A program made the position numbers and the translations under genes. From NCBI GenBank assembly GCA_028564705.1, contig JAPXFQ010002133.1, positions 496,001 to 560,000 on the forward strand: DNA of 64,000 nucleotides, in the 5' to 3' direction. The stretch is from Apricaphanius iberus. Its lineage: Eukaryota > Chordata > Actinopteri > Cyprinodontiformes > Aphaniidae. Positions 59,101 through 64,000 of this stretch are shown here, one piece after another. Positions within the stretch are counted from its first letter, which is position 1, and every line of letters starts with the position of its first letter. The notes beneath the pieces are model-generated. The model ran no database searches. It was not told where the DNA came from and worked only from the letters and a program-made list of their open reading frames with translations.

Positions 59101-62100
59101 ATTCTGCCCGTCTTTACATTTTTATTTTATTTTTTAAAAACAAGGTGCTCACATATGAAGCTAATTTGTCTTATTACATCGAAGTCTAACCACAGATCTG
59201 GTTCTTCGTCATTTCTTACTTTGGTTCCAGCTAAATAATCTTTTTTTTTCCTTCCAGTTTTTAAAATAACGCCGTCATGCTCATATTCTGCCAGCAGGAG
59301 GCAACCCCATTCAACCGCCTCAGTATTCAGAGCACGGCTAAAGTAGTGCTAGGCCTGCGGGGGAAAAAACTTTATGGATACAACAATCAGTAGCATATTA
59401 TATTTTAAGTGCCATAAAGGGAAATTCTGCATGCCAGTCCTATTTTTGGGGTCTGTTGATGTAAACTTTCACTGCCTCTTTATTTTTAGTGGTTGAGAAG
59501 CTCATCATCACCAAAAGGTGGTGGAGTCACACTAAAATAAACATTACTTGATTTCATTGCTAATATGCTTTTTTCTATCAGGCAGACCTAGAAATAACCC
59601 ATAAACAGCTGCTTCTTTTTTACAGCTTCTAGCACAAAAAGCCAGACTTTTCAGGTTTTTTCACCCAAAACAATTGGTTTTGCAATTGAAAGTTGTGGAG
59701 CAAACTGAGCAGAATATTTTTGTTCTTTAAGTTTATATAAATTACCTCCAACTCCAGTCCTCAGGTTCCGCTCGCGTGTAAGAATTTGGACACATCTCTC
59801 GTCCAACGTAGCTGGATTATGTCCCACCGAACGACGCGTCTCTCTCTGCAGAGGTCTGCTAGTTAACCTGGCGTCTTAAGCAACTCCCCTGCATGTTGTG
59901 GGTGTTTTCACTGCTGTGACACACCTGATTTAAATGAAACGGTTAAGATTTAAAGGCCTGCAGGACAGACTCATCGACTCAAGTGTGCCGGGCAAAAGAT
60001 GGCTTTTAAAACATGAAGGACTTCGGGACACCACTTGGAGGATGTCGTACTTATTTGCAAAAGAAAAGCTTGATGTGATTGTTGTTTTCTTTGCTTTATG
60101 ATGTTCCAACCTTTTAAAGGGTCGTCTTATCAATTCAGCCAAATAACTCGTATAAATGTTTTCATAGAGCACTTTTCATGCCTCTAGATGCAACATAAAG
60201 CGCTTTAAAGAGGAGAAAATAAAGTATTTTTTATCCAAACGAGGCAGGAATCCTCTGGATTGTTTTTTTTTTATAGATTTAAACTACAAAAAATGTTTTA
60301 ATTTTACTCATATCTACTGGTTTTATATCTAAATATACCTATGCTGTTTTTAAATCCTGCTGAATATTCTTTTGTGCTTTCGTCTAATTACGCCTCATGG
60401 TCTGGATGTTCACGTTTTTGCACCCTGCCGAAGTTTACCCTCCTGTCGCGCATCGCATTCATCTCCAGTCTGACCGCTTGTTGTTGTTGCTAATGCGCGC
60501 GGCGGCGCAGCGATAAGCCCAGCTGTGATGACGTTGGCGCTTTCATTGTGTGGCTGCGTGGTCGGCCCCACAGGTCGCTGCTGCTGGTGGCTGTGAATCA
60601 GCAGGATGTTCCACAGCTGAACCGTCTGATAGGAGCTGGAGAGGGAAAGAAGCAGCAGATAAGGCGTTCTGGGATGGGAAATGATGTGGCGGTTAAACAT
60701 GACGATGTCTCATTTAAAAAAAGGCAGATTATGGGTTTTATTTTCTAAAAATATGTTTTTCTAACCTTATTATAAAGTATTAGTCACCCCTGAAAAAGAT
60801 GTGTATAAGACTGCGGCTCTTAAAAGAAATGGTTGCTATGGGGAAACTAAAATGTTTTTACCTTCCTTACCATTGGGCTCACTTTCTGTGCTTTAAACAC
60901 AAACTGAAAGAAGATTTAAATCCTTCAGGAATACTGCTATTTTGTTAGTTTTTTTTTATCTGTAAACTGCTTCTTTAAATAATCAGCTACTCAAAACAAT
61001 TGCTTTCCCTCCAAAAAGTTAAAGCGCTTTTTAAATTCTTTGGTTTTAGCAATAAACTTGAAGAATATTTAAATATTCATACATATTTAGGATATTTTGG
61101 TGTCGATATTAAGATGACAGGAAGTCCAAACTTCGGATCCAGAAGGTTGAAGCAAACACATTAGAACTCACAGATCATAATGTTATACATTACTTAAATA
61201 AATAAAAACATATTGCATGGGAAAAACAGCAGCATTTCTTCAAATGAACAAAACCTTCAGCCTCAGACTGTTTTTTCCAACTTTAAAAAGTTTAATTTCA
61301 AATGTAAAATCTGAGATAAAGTGCATTTTTTCCAGCATAAATGTTTATATATTACGGAACAGTATGGAAATGGAACAAATCCATATATTATGAGATGTTA
61401 AAAAAGCCATATTTCCCATGTATACAACAATATCTGCCACTGTCAACGCGTTCTAAACGTTCACGATGGGATGTCAAAGGATGACCCACAGATCAGAACA
61501 GTGTGCTACAGATCCAGAACCATCTGGAGGGAGGATGCATCCTTTCTGGCCTCTATGCATCTCATAATCCATCTGATTGCACTGAGGAGTGTCTGTGCTG
61601 TAGAGACGGAGAAGGATGTTTAGCGCTTTTTTCCCCATGAACAGTTATAAATAGTAACACCGACCATGTTCAAGTGGTTATATTGTTTGCTAGTCTGGCT
61701 AAGTTCGCTTGTACTATTTAAACCGTATTTTTAAATCCAATAAAATCTCCTGTAAGTCTCTACTTTTTTTAAGTTGTAGAACATAATAAAATCGATGTAA
61801 TTTCAGGAACTGAAAGGAAAGAATTCAGGTAATCCAGATAAAAAGAACCGAACTGTGATTTTGTCTCGTATCGTCACAACCCTACTTATCTCTAGAACCT
61901 TGATCTTGGATGAACAGAAGAATTAGGATGAAGGGATGTTTCTATTATCAATCACTGGACACATTACCTGGCATATCAGTATTTTTCATATGGGGTCAAA
62001 TGAGAATAAATACCTTATAGGAATAATAAAACAGAGCCCATAGAAACTTGTTGGGGGGTAAATTATAGTAGTAGCTAATGATATAGTGACATATTGAAGC

Positions 62101-63300
62101 TATTTTTAAGAAAAACCCAGTTATAATTAAGATTTAAGTGAAGAAACAAATGAAACTGTAAACATACATTTAACCCTAAAGTTACTCATATCGCTAGTCG
62201 CAATCTTTTCATTTACTCATGTTTCGTCTCACTTGAAGTAATGTTAGCATTTTGGCGGGCCTCAGCCAGAACTCCGGCTTTAACCTGATGGAGAACCTAA
62301 AGATTAGGGTGATGGCAGGGAGGCCTTCCAGCCTCAATGACTCAAAGATAAATCATCAAAATACAAGAGGAAGCAGGAAATAACACCGTAAAAACAATAA
62401 TACGCCTTCACAGCTTATCAGGGACAAAATATTTCAGTTTAAGTCGCGTTTTTGTAATTCAACAAATTGGGACATATTATCACACAAATAATTACAAAGA
62501 GTGCATTAGTCTGGTGTTTCTGCTGTTGATGTTCTGGTCCATTAGGTTGTATCCATATAAACTGATCACGTTTTGCTATTTTTAATTTAGCTGCTTCGCG
62601 TGAAAATACTGAGACATGGGTAATGGCTAACTGTGACTGATAGTGACACGATTCTGCAGAGCCGTCCTCCCTTCGGTCCGGCAAACATCCCTTCCTCCCC
62701 CTCAGTCTGACATTGGCCGGTATCTCTCAGAGAAAAAAATAAACAGACATTCCTCTGTGTGTTGTCGGTCCTGACAAGGACGCCGAGGTAGATGTTCAAC
62801 AGGAATATAAAGTAAAGAAAGGACTGTGGAAAAATGGGAACATGACGGAGTGTGACCAGAGGAGAAGGAAGTCCAGCTGATAGCAGGAGGAATTTTCCCA
62901 GCTCTCCAAGCAGACCAGAGGGTTATTTATACCTCAGAATACATTTAAAGTTGTACAGTTAGAATAATTTAGCTCACTAGCTCCACATTCTGCAAACATA
63001 GTTTGATAACGTGACTGCACAAACACTAGATTACAGCAAGGACGCCACGCAGGAAAATAACTCCTCCCCCCCCCGCATCGTTATAATCCCCAGAGGAAAT
63101 CTCCGGCACAGGACGAGTTAGAGTTAGTGAGAGGAAGATGAAGGAGGAAGGCTTCTGCCCGTCTGTGAGGGAGTCATCGGATTCCTCAGAGCACTCCTGT
63201 TTGTCGGAGCGTTGGAGTGGTTTTCTGTAACGTGCTGAAGGAAGTGGTTTTCTGGGGGAGTGAAGTGGGAGGAGGGGGGAGCTGAACTCCTGGGACTCTG
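56140..63300. other. Intron of the Shroom-like gene, no further exon recognised
   Basis: About 7.2 kb of mostly AT-rich sequence. An 18-G run lies at 57,336-57,353. Short ORFs (for example 57,304-57,636, 58,345-58,647, 60,410-60,700) show no family signature. A weak 'gcacttttca...aaagcgctttaaag' repeat box lies near 60,168-60,212. A small exon could be missed. Confidence 0.5.
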
Positions 63301-64000
63301 AACAGGTTACTTTATTCTATTTTATTAAGAGGTTTTTTTCATTTTAATCATCAGTTCTGTTCCTTTAAAGCTGTTGTTTGAACAGGTTACTTTATTCTAT
63401 TGTATTAAGAGATTTTTTTCATTTGTTATCATCAGTTCTGTTCCTTTAAAGCTGTTGTTTGAACAGGTTACTTTATTCTATTTTATTAAGAGATTTTTTC
63501 ATTTTAATCATCAGTTCTGTTCCTTTAAAGCTGTTGTTTGAACAGGTTACTTTATTCTATTTTATTAAGAGCAAATCATCAGTTCTGTTCCTTTAAAGCT
63601 GTTGTTTGAACAGGTTACTTTATTCTATTTTATTAAGAGATTTTTTTCATTTTAATCATCAGTTCTGTTCCTTTAAAGCTGTTGTTTGAACAGGTTACTT
63701 TATTCTATTTTATTAAGAGATTTTTTTCATTTTAATCATCAGTTCTGTTCCTTTAAAGCTGTTGTTTGAACAGGTTACTTTATTCTATTTTATTAAGAGA
63801 TTTTTTTCATTTGTTATCATCAGTTCTGTTCCTTTAAAGCTGTTGTTTGAACAGGTTACTTTATTCTATTTTATTAAGAGGTTTTTTTCATTTTAATCAT
63901 CAGTTCTGTTCCTTTAAAGCTGTTGTTTGAACAGGTTACTTTATTCTATTGTATTAAGAGATTTTTTTCATTTTAATCATCAGTTCTGTTCCTTTAAAGC
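63301..64000 (+). repeat. 80-bp minisatellite, about nine units, running off the window
   Basis: Units start at 63,301, 63,381, 63,462, 63,541, 63,609, 63,689, 63,769, 63,850 and 63,930, each opening 'aacaggttactttattct' and closing 'cctttaaagctgttgtttg'. The fourth unit is shortened to 68 bp. Variants (gg/ga before the T run; 'ttaatcatc' or 'gttatcatc') recur in a pattern suggesting duplication of multi-unit blocks. Confidence 0.95.

Noticed and set aside
63301..64000. CRISPR-like repeats
   Set aside because: Plain head-to-tail 80-bp minisatellite without spacers, in a vertebrate intron.

Overview
The window reads as teleost fish nuclear DNA. It is AT-rich, its genes are split by GT-AG introns, and it is crowded with fish-type transposable elements: L1/Tx1, L2-like and RTE-like LINEs, hAT, Tc1, Ty3/gypsy, and dispersed repeats containing a 'tttatttatatagcgc' box. 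No prokaryotic features, CRISPR arrays, rRNA or convincing tRNA genes were seen. Species cannot be fixed from sequence alone. All calls rest on reading motifs, splice sites and reading frames; no database search was possible.

Layout. (1) 1-4.3 kb: the 3' half of a plus-strand intermediate-filament gene (IF gene A), entered mid-rod, with eight coding exons, a stop at 3413-3415 and a 3' UTR. (2) 4.3-27.7 kb: a repeat-rich spacer. It holds a decayed Ty3/gypsy pol, several dispersed repeat families, a hAT-like element (14,040-20,666) carrying a nested nearly full-length L1 (14,360-19,488), LINE fragments and a second hAT remnant. (3) 27.8-48.1 kb: a complete paralogous intermediate-filament gene (IF gene B), plus strand, 12 exons, about 516 residues. 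Introns 2 and 11 are loaded with transposons; the penultimate exon is a coding minisatellite of about 15 heptads. (4) 48.1-51.3 kb: spacer with two LINE reverse-transcriptase relics. (5) 51.3-64 kb: the 5' end of a Shroom-family gene (PDZ domain over two exons, continuing beyond the window), preceded by a 1.47 kb hairpin element and followed by a long intron ending in an 80-bp minisatellite.

How the genes relate. IF genes A and B are a diverged tandem pair: they share splice phases, share vertebrate type III exon sizes (126 bp in both; 221 bp in A; 61 and 96 bp in B), and keep a recognisable stretch of common 3' UTR. Their rods are far from textbook vimentin or desmin and their tails are unrelated. 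The Shroom-like gene is a separate actin/apical-constriction type gene in the same orientation.

Most notable: the divergent IF pair with the repeat tail; the L1-in-hAT and MITE-in-Tc1 nestings with readable target-site duplications; the long palindromic element built around a 13-bp satellite; a YY1-like motif at the very 5' end of the fish L1; and CTCF-like motifs, one inside a dispersed repeat and one just upstream of the Shroom gene.
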